A stretch of 64,000 bases of DNA from positions 148,741 to 212,740 of the forward strand of contig NZ_JPOS01000035.1 of NCBI RefSeq assembly GCF_000759025.1. The letters are read 5' to 3'. A model generated the notes under the pieces. The model was not told the origin of the DNA. It was given only the letters and a program-made list of their open reading frames with translations, and searched no databases. The translations under genes and the position numbers were made by a program. Below are positions 42,299 through 49,659 of this stretch, in pieces. This stretch comes from Phaeodactylibacter xiamenensis (lineage in GTDB: Bacteria; Bacteroidota; Bacteroidia; Chitinophagales; Saprospiraceae). The first letter of the stretch is position 1. Every line of letters begins with the position of its first letter.

Positions 42299-42362
42299 TA
42301 CTCGGTCACTTTTATTCTTTTACCCTTATTGCTTACTCTTAGCGCGCAGCGCTCGAATTTTT
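42291..42362. repeat. Post-VR repeat unit 2 with AGCGCGCAGCGCT hairpin
   Basis: Second copy of the unit at 39809-39880; hairpin at 42341-42353. It lies between VP2 and the LRR-Roc gene. A degenerate third copy (TTAGCGCTACACGCTGAGAA) lies near 49338-49360 after the fifth paralogue, and a weaker one (AGCGTTCGAAATTTTTGAAAA) near 47850 before the fourth. Confidence 0.7.
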
Positions 42363-42387
42363 TTGAAAAAACAAAACGCTCAACAAC

Positions 42388-45183
42388 ATGGTCCCAGCCC
42401 AGCAACTGGAACAACTATTCGGCACCAGCTTTAGTCCACAGCCCGACATCCCCACCCTGCGGCAGTTTCACGCCAATAACGCTTACTGCACGGATGAGGA
42501 AGGCAACATCACCGGTATCTGCTTTTGCGAAAACGAGCGGGAAGAGGTTGTCATCCCCGAGTCTCTTTCTAAACTGCAATACCTCAACCTGAGCGATAAT
42601 GCTAAGTTACGCAGCCTGACTTTTGAAGCCGCCCTGCCAGAACTATGGCATCTGGATTTTAGCGACAGCGCCGTAGATGCGCTTAAGCTGCCGGACGGCT
42701 TTGAGCAGCTGAAGTGGCTGGACGGGAGTAGGAATCAGCTAAAAAGCTTCGTGCCTGCGGGTACCTTGCCAAAGCTGGAACACCTGGATCTCAGCGGCAA
42801 TCAGCTGCCGGACTTCGGAGCCGTGCTGTTGCAAAAATTCCCCAAACTGGAGCGGCTGTATTTAAAAGATAACCCTTTCCCCAGTACCAAGATTACATCA
42901 GTCAACAGGGAAGCCAACTGCCTGGATTTCATGCACCGCTTTTGGTTAGACCTGCAAAAGGGCGGTACTGAAAATAAAGAATTCAAGGTGCTGTTAGTAG
43001 GCAATGGCGGGGTCGGCAAAACCTGCCTGGTAGAGCGGCTGGTATACGATAGCTTCGAAAAACGCCACCTATCTACCGAAGGAGTAGCACTGGAACAATA
43101 CGCGGTAGAGGATTTCCCCTACGTGCTCAACTTATGGGACTTCGGTGGACAGGATATCTACCACGCCACCCATCGTCTGTTTATGCAGTCCAACGCCATC
43201 TATCTGGTGCTATGGGATGAAGCGACCCAACCGGATAATAACTCATACAGCACCATCAACGAAGCGGGGGCAGAACGGTATTACAAAAACTTCTCCTTGG
43301 GTTACTGGCTGCACTATGTCCGTCATTTGGGCGGCAAAAGCCCGGCCATTGTCGTGAAGACCAAGATGAAGGCGGAGGGTACGCTGTATCACCCCATGCA
43401 GAACGAACTACAGGCCAAATATGGCCCTCTTGATTTCACAGAAATTGACTCCAGGGAAGAAGACTGGGGCACTAATCGCTTCAACCGCCTGCGCCTGATG
43501 ATACAGGAAGCCATAGAGCGGATGGGGCAAAAGCAGGAACTGCCCAAAAACTGGGAAAGCCTGCGGCAGCACCTGCGGGAATTATACAAAGCCGGCCACA
43601 AAGTGCTCTCGGTGGAAGAGTATCTGGATATAGCTTCAGATTACGATGTGGAAGCCCCCATGGAAAAGCTAACGGATTGGCTGGTCACCTCGGGCGTTGT
43701 TTTTTATCGTAAAGGCTTTTTCCAGGATGCTATCATCTTGGATCAGGGCTGGGCCATTAAAGCCATCTACGCTATTTTTGAGCGGAAATCCGGGCATTAC
43801 CATCGCTTGAAAAATGAGCAGAAAGGGGCTTTCACGGGTAAAGATCTGCAAGCCATCTGGGCGGCGAAAAACTATAGCCAGGCAGAGCAGGAAATGCTAG
43901 CCAGCTTTATGCTGAGCTGTGAGATATGCTTTGAGACCAAGCAGGAAAAGGATCAATCTGTACCTTTTGCGGAGCGCCAATTCTTTGCCCCGCAAATGAT
44001 GCCGGAAAAAGTGTCTGTGGCGGCAGAAGTGTTTTTAGATGAAAATCGCGATCATTCGCTGCTTTACGTCCGTTATGCGCACGATTTTCTGCACTACGGT
44101 ATCATTCAAAGCTTCGTCGTGCGCACACAAGCACAAGCCGATGTAAAAGACATTTGGCAGTTTGGCATATTACTGCGAGACAAAGGCGGGTATGCTTTAG
44201 TGCGTGCGGAAGGTCAGGCTATACATGTGATCACCAAAGAGGAGAACCTGGCTTTGCTCAGCAAAATCCGAAATACGCTGGAAGAACTGCAACACGATGA
44301 GGTGCAGGAGTACGTCAGCCGGGATGGTAAGGCTTACGTGGAGACCAAAAAGCTGCAGGGCTGGAAGCAGGATAGAATACCGGCGGAAAATGGCACATTG
44401 GTCGATGTTGAAGAACTGGCAATCTTCCAGCAAACCCGGCAGCAGGAGCGATTCTCCCACCCAAGCGAAGGTAAGGATAAGGAGCAGGTACTGCGAAAAA
44501 TGGAAAAAGAAAAGATGTTAGGCGAGCAGGTCGTAGAGGTGGATACCTCATTTGATTTGGGAGAGGAAATGGTGAAGGTGTTGTTTTTGCAGGCGAATCC
44601 AACAGATGAAGAGATTAGCTGGAGGGATGAATTGTCCTTTATAAAGGAAAAGCTAAGTGATGCTATCGATAATAAGAGCTACTCATTATCAGATAAGAAA
44701 GCGATCGGTTGGGACGACTTGATTGATGCAATAGAAGATACTGAACCCCACATCATCCATTTTTGTGGTCATGCCAAAGAAGAAGAGATTACACCCTCTG
44801 GGTCAATAGAATCAGGGGGAATTGTATTACACAGTGAAGGTAAGAACAAAGCAGACATTGTAACTGCCAAGGAACTAGAAATTCAATTTGCTGAATTTAA
44901 AAAAGTATGCCCTTCTATCAGCTTAGTAGTACTAAATGCTTGCCATAGTGAGCAACAAGCCATTGCAATCAGCAAGTCTGGAATTTATGCAATAGGTACT
45001 ACGGAAGAAATAATCTCAGAAGCGGCCCGTAAATTTGCTGCTGGTTTTTATAAGGGACTCTATACTAAAAGGGACCTTATAGTCGCTATCCAACGAGGTA
45101 TAAGTAGATCTCTCCGAGCAGATAATGATATTAAAAGCTTAATTCGGCTATATCATAATGGGCAACTTCTCTATCCAACCTAA
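42388..45183 (+). CDS. LRR-Roc-COR-CHAT multidomain protein
   Basis: 931 residues. Residues ~65-165 are leucine-rich repeats (LQYLNLSDNAKLRSL, LWHLDFSDSAVDAL, LEHLDLSGNQLPD). Then a Roc GTPase: P-loop GNGGVGKT (205-212), switch II DFGGQD (251-256). It is followed by a COR-like region (~390-650) and, from ~730, a CHAT caspase-like protease: VKVLFLQANP, HIIHFCGHAK (catalytic H795) and LVVLNACHS (catalytic C852). The layout fits a signal-switch NTPase with protease effector. It follows VP2 by 89 bases, same strand. Partner recognition by the variable FGE proteins is inference. Confidence 0.87.
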   Translation: MVPAQQLEQLFGTSFSPQPDIPTLRQFHANNAYCTDEEGNITGICFCENEREEVVIPESLSKLQYLNLSDNAKLRSLTFEAALPELWHLDFSDSAVDALKLPDGFEQLKWLDGSRNQLKSFVPAGTLPKLEHLDLSGNQLPDFGAVLLQKFPKLERLYLKDNPFPSTKITSVNREANCLDFMHRFWLDLQKGGTENKEFKVLLVGNGGVGKTCLVERLVYDSFEKRHLSTEGVALEQYAVEDFPYVLNLWDFGGQDIYHATHRLFMQSNAIYLVLWDEATQPDNNSYSTINEAGAERYYKNFSLGYWLHYVRHLGGKSPAIVVKTKMKAEGTLYHPMQNELQAKYGPLDFTEIDSREEDWGTNRFNRLRLMIQEAIERMGQKQELPKNWESLRQHLRELYKAGHKVLSVEEYLDIASDYDVEAPMEKLTDWLVTSGVVFYRKGFFQDAIILDQGWAIKAIYAIFERKSGHYHRLKNEQKGAFTGKDLQAIWAAKNYSQAEQEMLASFMLSCEICFETKQEKDQSVPFAERQFFAPQMMPEKVSVAAEVFLDENRDHSLLYVRYAHDFLHYGIIQSFVVRTQAQADVKDIWQFGILLRDKGGYALVRAEGQAIHVITKEENLALLSKIRNTLEELQHDEVQEYVSRDGKAYVETKKLQGWKQDRIPAENGTLVDVEELAIFQQTRQQERFSHPSEGKDKEQVLRKMEKEKMLGEQVVEVDTSFDLGEEMVKVLFLQANPTDEEISWRDELSFIKEKLSDAIDNKSYSLSDKKAIGWDDLIDAIEDTEPHIIHFCGHAKEEEITPSGSIESGGIVLHSEGKNKADIVTAKELEIQFAEFKKVCPSISLVVLNACHSEQQAIAISKSGIYAIGTTEEIISEAARKFAAGFYKGLYTKRDLIVAIQRGISRSLRADNDIKSLIRLYHNGQLLYPT

Positions 45184-45555
45184 TTAATACTTTTTTCAAT
45201 CAAATGGATCGTATGAATAAGCAAAATCAGAAAGATATCCTTGCCGCTTATCTAGAGGAAACCTTAGCTAACAAAGGAGTTGCTTTAGATGAAAAAACGC
45301 TCAATTTAATAAACGAGAACATTCAACTTAAAGAACGACCTCTGCCAGAAAACGAACAGCGCCGGCTACTGAAGTTGAGTGAAGATACTTCAGGGCAAAA
45401 GAAAGCGACTTCTATTAAGCTTACCAACTTAATGGAGTTGTCGATACGTGATATATTGTCTTTTATAGCAAAAGAAGTCGAGATTCTTTTGTTCAGTGAT
45501 TCAGAAAAACAGGTTGTTTATGCGCTCTTTATGCTACTTTTCGAATTTTCTCCTA

Positions 45556-45563
45556 ACCTGAAA
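45556..45563. repeat. IS target-site duplication, left copy
   Basis: ACCTGAAA immediately precedes the IS and is repeated at 46804-46811 immediately after it. Whether it is 8 or 9 bp is ambiguous because the IS also ends in A. Confidence 0.85.
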
Positions 45564-46803
45564 TTCATTGCCGTACACTTTTAGCTCGGCAAAAAGTTCA
45601 TTGAAAGTTTGGAAAGAGAGACAGAAAAAATAAGGGTTTTCTGAGATTTTAAAAATCTTTGCAGAAAACCCTTTCAAAATGCCGTTCTGCAAAGATCTAA
45701 AAAATGGTTGATAAAGCATCAATCTGAGGTTCCACAAGGCAACGCCTTGCGTCGATTAACCGTCTTATCTGGTTTATTAGGTGCCTTAATCAAAGGTGGC
45801 CGGGCATCTTTATCAGAGTTGGGCCGCCATATGGAAGACCCCACTGACCTGGAAAGTCGGGTCAAGAAGGCCAAGCGTTGGTTGCAAAATAAGTGGACCG
45901 ATGTCACGGTACACTTTATACCCTACCTTCTTCCGATTCTCCACTCTCTGAGCAAGGCTGGAGAGTTAGTTCTGGCCATCGATGGCTCCTGTGTGGGCAA
46001 AGACTGCATGGCGCTGATGGTCAGTGTAATCTGGCGCAGGCGAGCCATTCCCATTTGTTGGGTAGTTCGTAAAGCTCCCAAAGGCCATTTCCCGGAACAC
46101 ATGCACGTGGCCATTATCGGTCAAGTGGCGATGCTTATGGACAGTATCCTGGAACAGGATTGCCGGATTTTCCTGCTGGGAGATGCCGAATTCGACGGCT
46201 GCGAGTTGCAACAGTCTTGTTTGGCTCACGGTTGGGAGTACGTGCTAAAAACGGCGAAGGATACTTTGGTAGCCGATCATCCGAACATGGAGAATGCTTC
46301 GGCTTTTGGCCATTTGGCCGCAAGTATCGGTCAAAAAAGCTTGTTCCTGCCCCAAATGTATGTGACTAAGCAAGGGTTTGGGCCAGTCAATGTCTTGTTC
46401 TGGCATGACCGGACCCGATATGACCGACCTTTGTATCTGTTGACCAGCTTGGAATATGGCCCGCAAGCCGAAACATATTACCGAAAGAGGTATCACATTG
46501 AAACCTTTTTCGGCGATATCAAATCTCGCGGATTCCACATTCATAAAACCAGGATTGAAGAGCCTCAAACCTTGTTCAATCTCTTGATCGTGGCTAGCCT
46601 GGCTTTCATCATCTGTATCTTGTTCGAGTTTGATGCCCGAACCTCAGCCCAGTTGGGTAAATTCTGCCGTAAAGACCGAATCGATAGCTTGTCCGTGTTT
46701 CAGATTGGACTGAGGGCTGTCCGATTTTATGTCAGGCATGCTTTAAATCTTTCTTTCCAATTTTCAAAGAACTTCCCGTAAAATAAAAGTGTACGGCAAT
46801 GAA
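45564..46803. mobile_element. IS4-family insertion sequence (1240 bp)
   Basis: Perfect 20-bp terminal inverted repeats TTCATTGCCGTACACTTTTA (45564-45583) and its complement (46784-46803), an 8-bp ACCTGAAA duplication and one transposase gene. All parts appear intact, implying a recent insertion. Confidence 0.93.
45708..46781 (+). CDS. IS4-family transposase
   Basis: 357 residues from a TTG start at 45708 (no in-frame ATG precedes it). DDE triad D92 (LAIDGSCVG), D159 (LLGDAEFDG), E265, with the exact YREK signature Y258-(2)-R261-(3)-E265-(6)-K272 in YRKRYHIETFFGDIK. This marks IS4-type enzymes. Cut-and-paste transposition; the surrounding gene is disrupted. Confidence 0.92.
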   Translation: MIKHQSEVPQGNALRRLTVLSGLLGALIKGGRASLSELGRHMEDPTDLESRVKKAKRWLQNKWTDVTVHFIPYLLPILHSLSKAGELVLAIDGSCVGKDCMALMVSVIWRRRAIPICWVVRKAPKGHFPEHMHVAIIGQVAMLMDSILEQDCRIFLLGDAEFDGCELQQSCLAHGWEYVLKTAKDTLVADHPNMENASAFGHLAASIGQKSLFLPQMYVTKQGFGPVNVLFWHDRTRYDRPLYLLTSLEYGPQAETYYRKRYHIETFFGDIKSRGFHIHKTRIEEPQTLFNLLIVASLAFIICILFEFDARTSAQLGKFCRKDRIDSLSVFQIGLRAVRFYVRHALNLSFQFSKNFP

Positions 46804-46811
46804 ACCTGAAA
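46804..46811. repeat. IS target-site duplication, right copy
   Basis: ACCTGAAA, identical to 45556-45563; directly follows the right terminal inverted repeat. Confidence 0.85.
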
Positions 46812-47043
46812 TATACTTTTGAAGAACAAGAAGCCGAAGTGCTTTTCGCCATCGCCCGCCTGGGGAAAAAGGAATTTACAACGAAAGAAGTAGATAAGGC
46901 GTACCAAGAAGCCATCCAGAAAAGCCTGCCGGAAGACCGCCTTGAAGCCAGCCTGGAAAAACTGGTGCAACTGCGCGTGTTACGCCGTACGGATGTAAAA
47001 GCGTACGAGCTAAAAGAAAAGATTAAAAACCTGAAGCGATAGT

Positions 47044-47742
47044 ATGCCACAGCCGGAGATATATGAAGAGCATTTACCGGGAGGTGTGTCGTTTGAGATG
47101 ATCAAGGTAGAGGGTGGCACCTTTGAGCGTGGAAAAGAAAAGCAAGTTGTCACTGTTCTTGATTTTTATATTGGGAAATTTCCGGTAACCCAGGCGGTAT
47201 GGACGGCGATTCTGAAAGAAAATCCATCACGCTTTAAAGGTGAAAATCATCCGGTGGAGCAGGTGAATTGGAAGGACATACAGGTCTTTTTAAAGAAATT
47301 GTATGGTTTTACCGGGAAAAAATATCATTTGCCTGGCGAAGCCCAGTGGGAGTACGCGGCTCGGGGAGGAAGACGTAGCGAAGGATTGCAATATGCCGGC
47401 AGTAATAAGCTGAAGGAAGTGGGGTGGTATGGCGAGAATAGCAATGGTCAAACGCAGTCAGTTGGTCTTAAACTACCCAATGAATTGGGCATTTGTGACA
47501 TGAGTGGTAATGTGTTTGAGTGGTGTGCGGATTACTGGCATGATGGTTACGATAGCGCCTATGGAGATGGTGGTGGTTCTTGGGTAGCAGAAGAGAATAA
47601 CCATATGAGAGTGGTTTGTGGTGGATCTTGGGTTAGCATTAGTGATGATTGCCGACCCTCAAACCGCTTCGTGGACATCACGGATCACTCTAATAGTAGT
47701 ATCGGCTTTCGTCTTTCTTGGCATTCCACGCAGGAGCCATAA
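47044..47742 (+). CDS. FGE-sulfatase-like paralogue VP3
   Basis: 232 residues, FGE-like fold: MIKVEGGTFERGKEK, YIGKFPVTQAVWTAILKENPSRFKGENHPVEQVNWKDIQ, HLPGEAQWEYAARGG, LGICDMSGNVFEWCADYW, RVVCGGSWVSISDDCRPSNRF...SSIGFRLSW. The C-terminal segment between GGSW and IGFRL has the same 24 codons as TR but differs at non-adenine positions (for example GTG GTT TGT GGT GGA), so it is not a recent product of this TR. It starts 1 base after the disrupted gene. Probably a diverged DGR target or fixed paralogue. Confidence 0.85.
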   Translation: MPQPEIYEEHLPGGVSFEMIKVEGGTFERGKEKQVVTVLDFYIGKFPVTQAVWTAILKENPSRFKGENHPVEQVNWKDIQVFLKKLYGFTGKKYHLPGEAQWEYAARGGRRSEGLQYAGSNKLKEVGWYGENSNGQTQSVGLKLPNELGICDMSGNVFEWCADYWHDGYDSAYGDGGGSWVAEENNHMRVVCGGSWVSISDDCRPSNRFVDITDHSNSSIGFRLSWHSTQEP

Positions 47743-47876
47743 TTAGGAGACAAAGTCTGAGCAAATGAAGATATTTTAGAGTTAAGTATTTCCACTTACC
47801 AGCCCTTCACATTCATCAAATAGCTTAACGAATGTTTCGGCGGGTAAAAGCGTTCGAAATTTTTGAAAATTAGTGT

Positions 47877-48545
47877 ATGGACTATACAGAAATACTGCCG
47901 GATGGAACCTGTTTTGAAATGGTGTGGGTGGAGGGTGGCACTTTTGAGCGTGGTGCAGAAAAGCAAGTTGTCACTGTTCCTGATTTTTATATCGGAAAAT
48001 ACTTGGTGACACAGGCAGTATGGAAGTCGGTCATGAAAGAAAATCCAGCACGGTTTAGAGGTGAAAATCGACCGGTAGAGAATATCAGTTGGATCGATAC
48101 ACTAAAGTTCGTCAACAAGATTAACATATTAATGAATAGAGGATTTCGTTTACCAAGCGAGACTGAATGGGAGTATGCTGCACGTGGAGGAAAATTTAAT
48201 CAAGGGCTACAACATGCTGGAAGCAATAAGTTGAAGGAAATAGGCTGGTATAGAAAAAATAGTGTTGGTCAAACACAACCTGTAGGCCTAAAGTCACCCA
48301 ATAAATTAGGCATATATGATATGAATGGTAATCTATGGGAGTGGTGCGCGGATCACTGGCATAAAAATTATGAAGATGCTCCTTTAAATGGTAGTGCCTG
48401 GGTAGAGGGTCGATTAATGGATGAACGAGTAGTTCGTGGAGGGTCTTGGTATAGCATTGAAGAAGAATGCCTGTTATTAAAGCGTTATAATGATTTCAAG
48501 AATATACGGGATGACCTTATTGGCTTTCGAATCGTTCGGAATTGA
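47877..48545 (+). CDS. FGE-sulfatase-like paralogue VP4
   Basis: 222 residues; [125 protein letters not shown]. The variable segment has the 24-codon length of TR. Non-adenine codons are changed (CGC-CCG-TCG to CTG-TTA-TTA), ruling out this TR as the direct donor. Closest by eye to VP3 in the N-terminal half. Its leader holds a trace of the post-VR repeat. Confidence 0.85.
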   Translation: MDYTEILPDGTCFEMVWVEGGTFERGAEKQVVTVPDFYIGKYLVTQAVWKSVMKENPARFRGENRPVENISWIDTLKFVNKINILMNRGFRLPSETEWEYAARGGKFNQGLQHAGSNKLKEIGWYRKNSVGQTQPVGLKSPNKLGIYDMNGNLWEWCADHWHKNYEDAPLNGSAWVEGRLMDERVVRGGSWYSIEEECLLLKRYNDFKNIRDDLIGFRIVRN

Positions 48546-48592
48546 TGCTTAGTTGTTTTTCAATTATTGTATTTTCTAGATAAACTCAGTGA

Positions 48593-49285
48593 ATGCCGCA
48601 ATCTTTTTACATAGAGAAGCTGCCGGACGATACCTCATTTGAGATGGTGTGGATAGAAGGCGGGGAATTCATGATGGGAAGTACGCCCAAAATACAATAC
48701 CTGCCATCTGTCAGGAAACAGGTACGCGGCTTCTACATGGCAAAGCATTTGGTTACACAGTCACTTTGGTATAGCATCACGGGTGAAAATCCATCCTTTT
48801 TTAAAGGAGAAAATCAACCGGTAGAGCAAGTGAGCTGGTACGATGTACAGGCATTTCTTAAAGCGCTCAACAAACGTACAGAGAAGCAGTACCGCCTTCC
48901 AACAGAAGCGGAATGGGAATTCGCAGCAATCGGAGGCGTATACGCTCAGAAGCTGAATTATGCCGGCAGCAACAGACTTAAGGAAGTAGGTTGGTATGAT
49001 AAAAACAGTCAAGCTCAGACACACCCGGTGGGACTTAAGTTCCCCAATCAACTGGGACTTTACGACATGAGTGGTAATGTGTGGGAGTGGTGTGTAGATC
49101 ACAGATATAAACACTCAGATGGATCGTCACAAATTATTGAAGAAGCTGTAGCCCGAGGCGGTTCTTGGCTTATTAGTGAAAATTTATGCCATCCATCTAA
49201 TCAGACTTGGATCAATACACGAACTCGATTTAGTCATATAGGTTTTCGTCTTGCCCTTTTTTCCTCCAATGCGCTGAAACGATAG
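48593..49285 (+). CDS. FGE-sulfatase-like paralogue VP5
   Basis: 230 residues; MVWIEGGEFMMGSTPKIQYL (an insert absent in VP3/VP4), YMAKHLVTQSLWYSITGENPSFFKGENQPVEQVSW, RLPTEAEWEFAAIGG, LGLYDMSGNVWEWCVDHR, VARGGSWLISENLCHPSNQTWINTRTRFSHIGFRLALF. Variable segment again 24 codons and non-adenine divergent. The 3' flank (GCGCTGAAACGATAGCGAAGG...) resembles VR1's flank, consistent with shared descent. Confidence 0.85.
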   Translation: MPQSFYIEKLPDDTSFEMVWIEGGEFMMGSTPKIQYLPSVRKQVRGFYMAKHLVTQSLWYSITGENPSFFKGENQPVEQVSWYDVQAFLKALNKRTEKQYRLPTEAEWEFAAIGGVYAQKLNYAGSNRLKEVGWYDKNSQAQTHPVGLKFPNQLGLYDMSGNVWEWCVDHRYKHSDGSSQIIEEAVARGGSWLISENLCHPSNQTWINTRTRFSHIGFRLALFSSNALKR

Positions 49286-49376
49286 CGAAGGTAGGTAATG
49301 ATAATGACGACTTTTGTTTTTTCACTCTTTTCTAATTCTTAGCGCTACACGCTGAGAAAAGTTTAAAACTCAACTC

Positions 49377-49469
49377 ATGCCCTATTTAGAAACTCTACAG
49401 GATGGTACCTGCATTGATACGGTATGGGGAAAGAGCGTTTTATTTCCACGGTCTGGGTTTGAGGAATAG
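49377..49469 (+). pseudogene. Truncated sixth FGE-like paralogue (5' fragment)
   Basis: MPYLETLQDGTCIDTVWGKSVL... begins like VP4 (MDYTEILPDGTCFEMVWVEGG) but similarity stops at ~49428. The rest of the frame (to 49469) is foreign. The breakpoint joins it to the remnant of an unrelated gene (next feature), showing deletion or recombination at the array edge. Confidence 0.6.
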
Positions 49470-49578
49470 AGCGCGGGAAACCCTCCGTCCAATCAATACG
49501 CTCAATCTCACTTTGATCCTTCAGCTCAAAGCCCCATAGTCTCCCAAGAATCTCAAGCGTGGGGCGCTGCGGTTTTGA
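49470..49578 (+). pseudogene. Remnant of outer-membrane protein related to the gene at 61480
   Basis: In one frame: ARETLRPINTLNLTLILQLKAP-stop-SPKNLKRGALRF-stop. The gene at 61480-62163 ends REMLRPINELNLTLILQFKAPW...GRRGMELRF. Similarity continues across the in-frame TAG to the terminal RF and stop (49576-49578). A decayed 3' end, fused by rearrangement to the FGE fragment. The remainder of 49286-49659 has no gene. Confidence 0.6.
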
Positions 49579-49659
49579 AAACCAGGGATATTTATCTCTT
49601 AACCTGATCCCATAAGAAGAATAGATGCTATCTTGAGAAAGGAAACCAACCCCGCAAAC

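Larger units (their letters stand above)
45204..47042 (+). pseudogene. Small helical/winged-helix-like gene split by an IS4-family insertion
   Basis: 45204-45563 encodes 120 residues (MDRMNKQNQKDILAAYL...FEFSPNLK). After 45563 the frame enters the IS and stops at 45582-45584. Removing the IS (45564-46803) and one target copy (46804-46811) joins 45563 to 46812 in frame: YTFEEQEAEVLFAIARLGKKEFTTKEVDKAYQEAIQKSL...LKR, stop 47040-47042. The restored protein is 196 residues with a winged-helix-like C-terminal half. It is adjacent to the LRR-Roc gene and ends 1 base before VP3, so it was part of that operon. Function unknown. Confidence 0.85.

Noticed and set aside
38954..49285. Calling the FGE-like genes formylglycine-generating enzymes
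   Set aside because: The C-terminal Cys pair of active FGE is not present; only one Cys remains in the variable segment, and no sulfatase gene is near. They are better read as binding scaffolds.
38954..49285. Prophage origin for the DGR
   Set aside because: No capsid, tail, terminase or integrase gene lies nearby; neighbours are chromosomal-type and T9SS genes.
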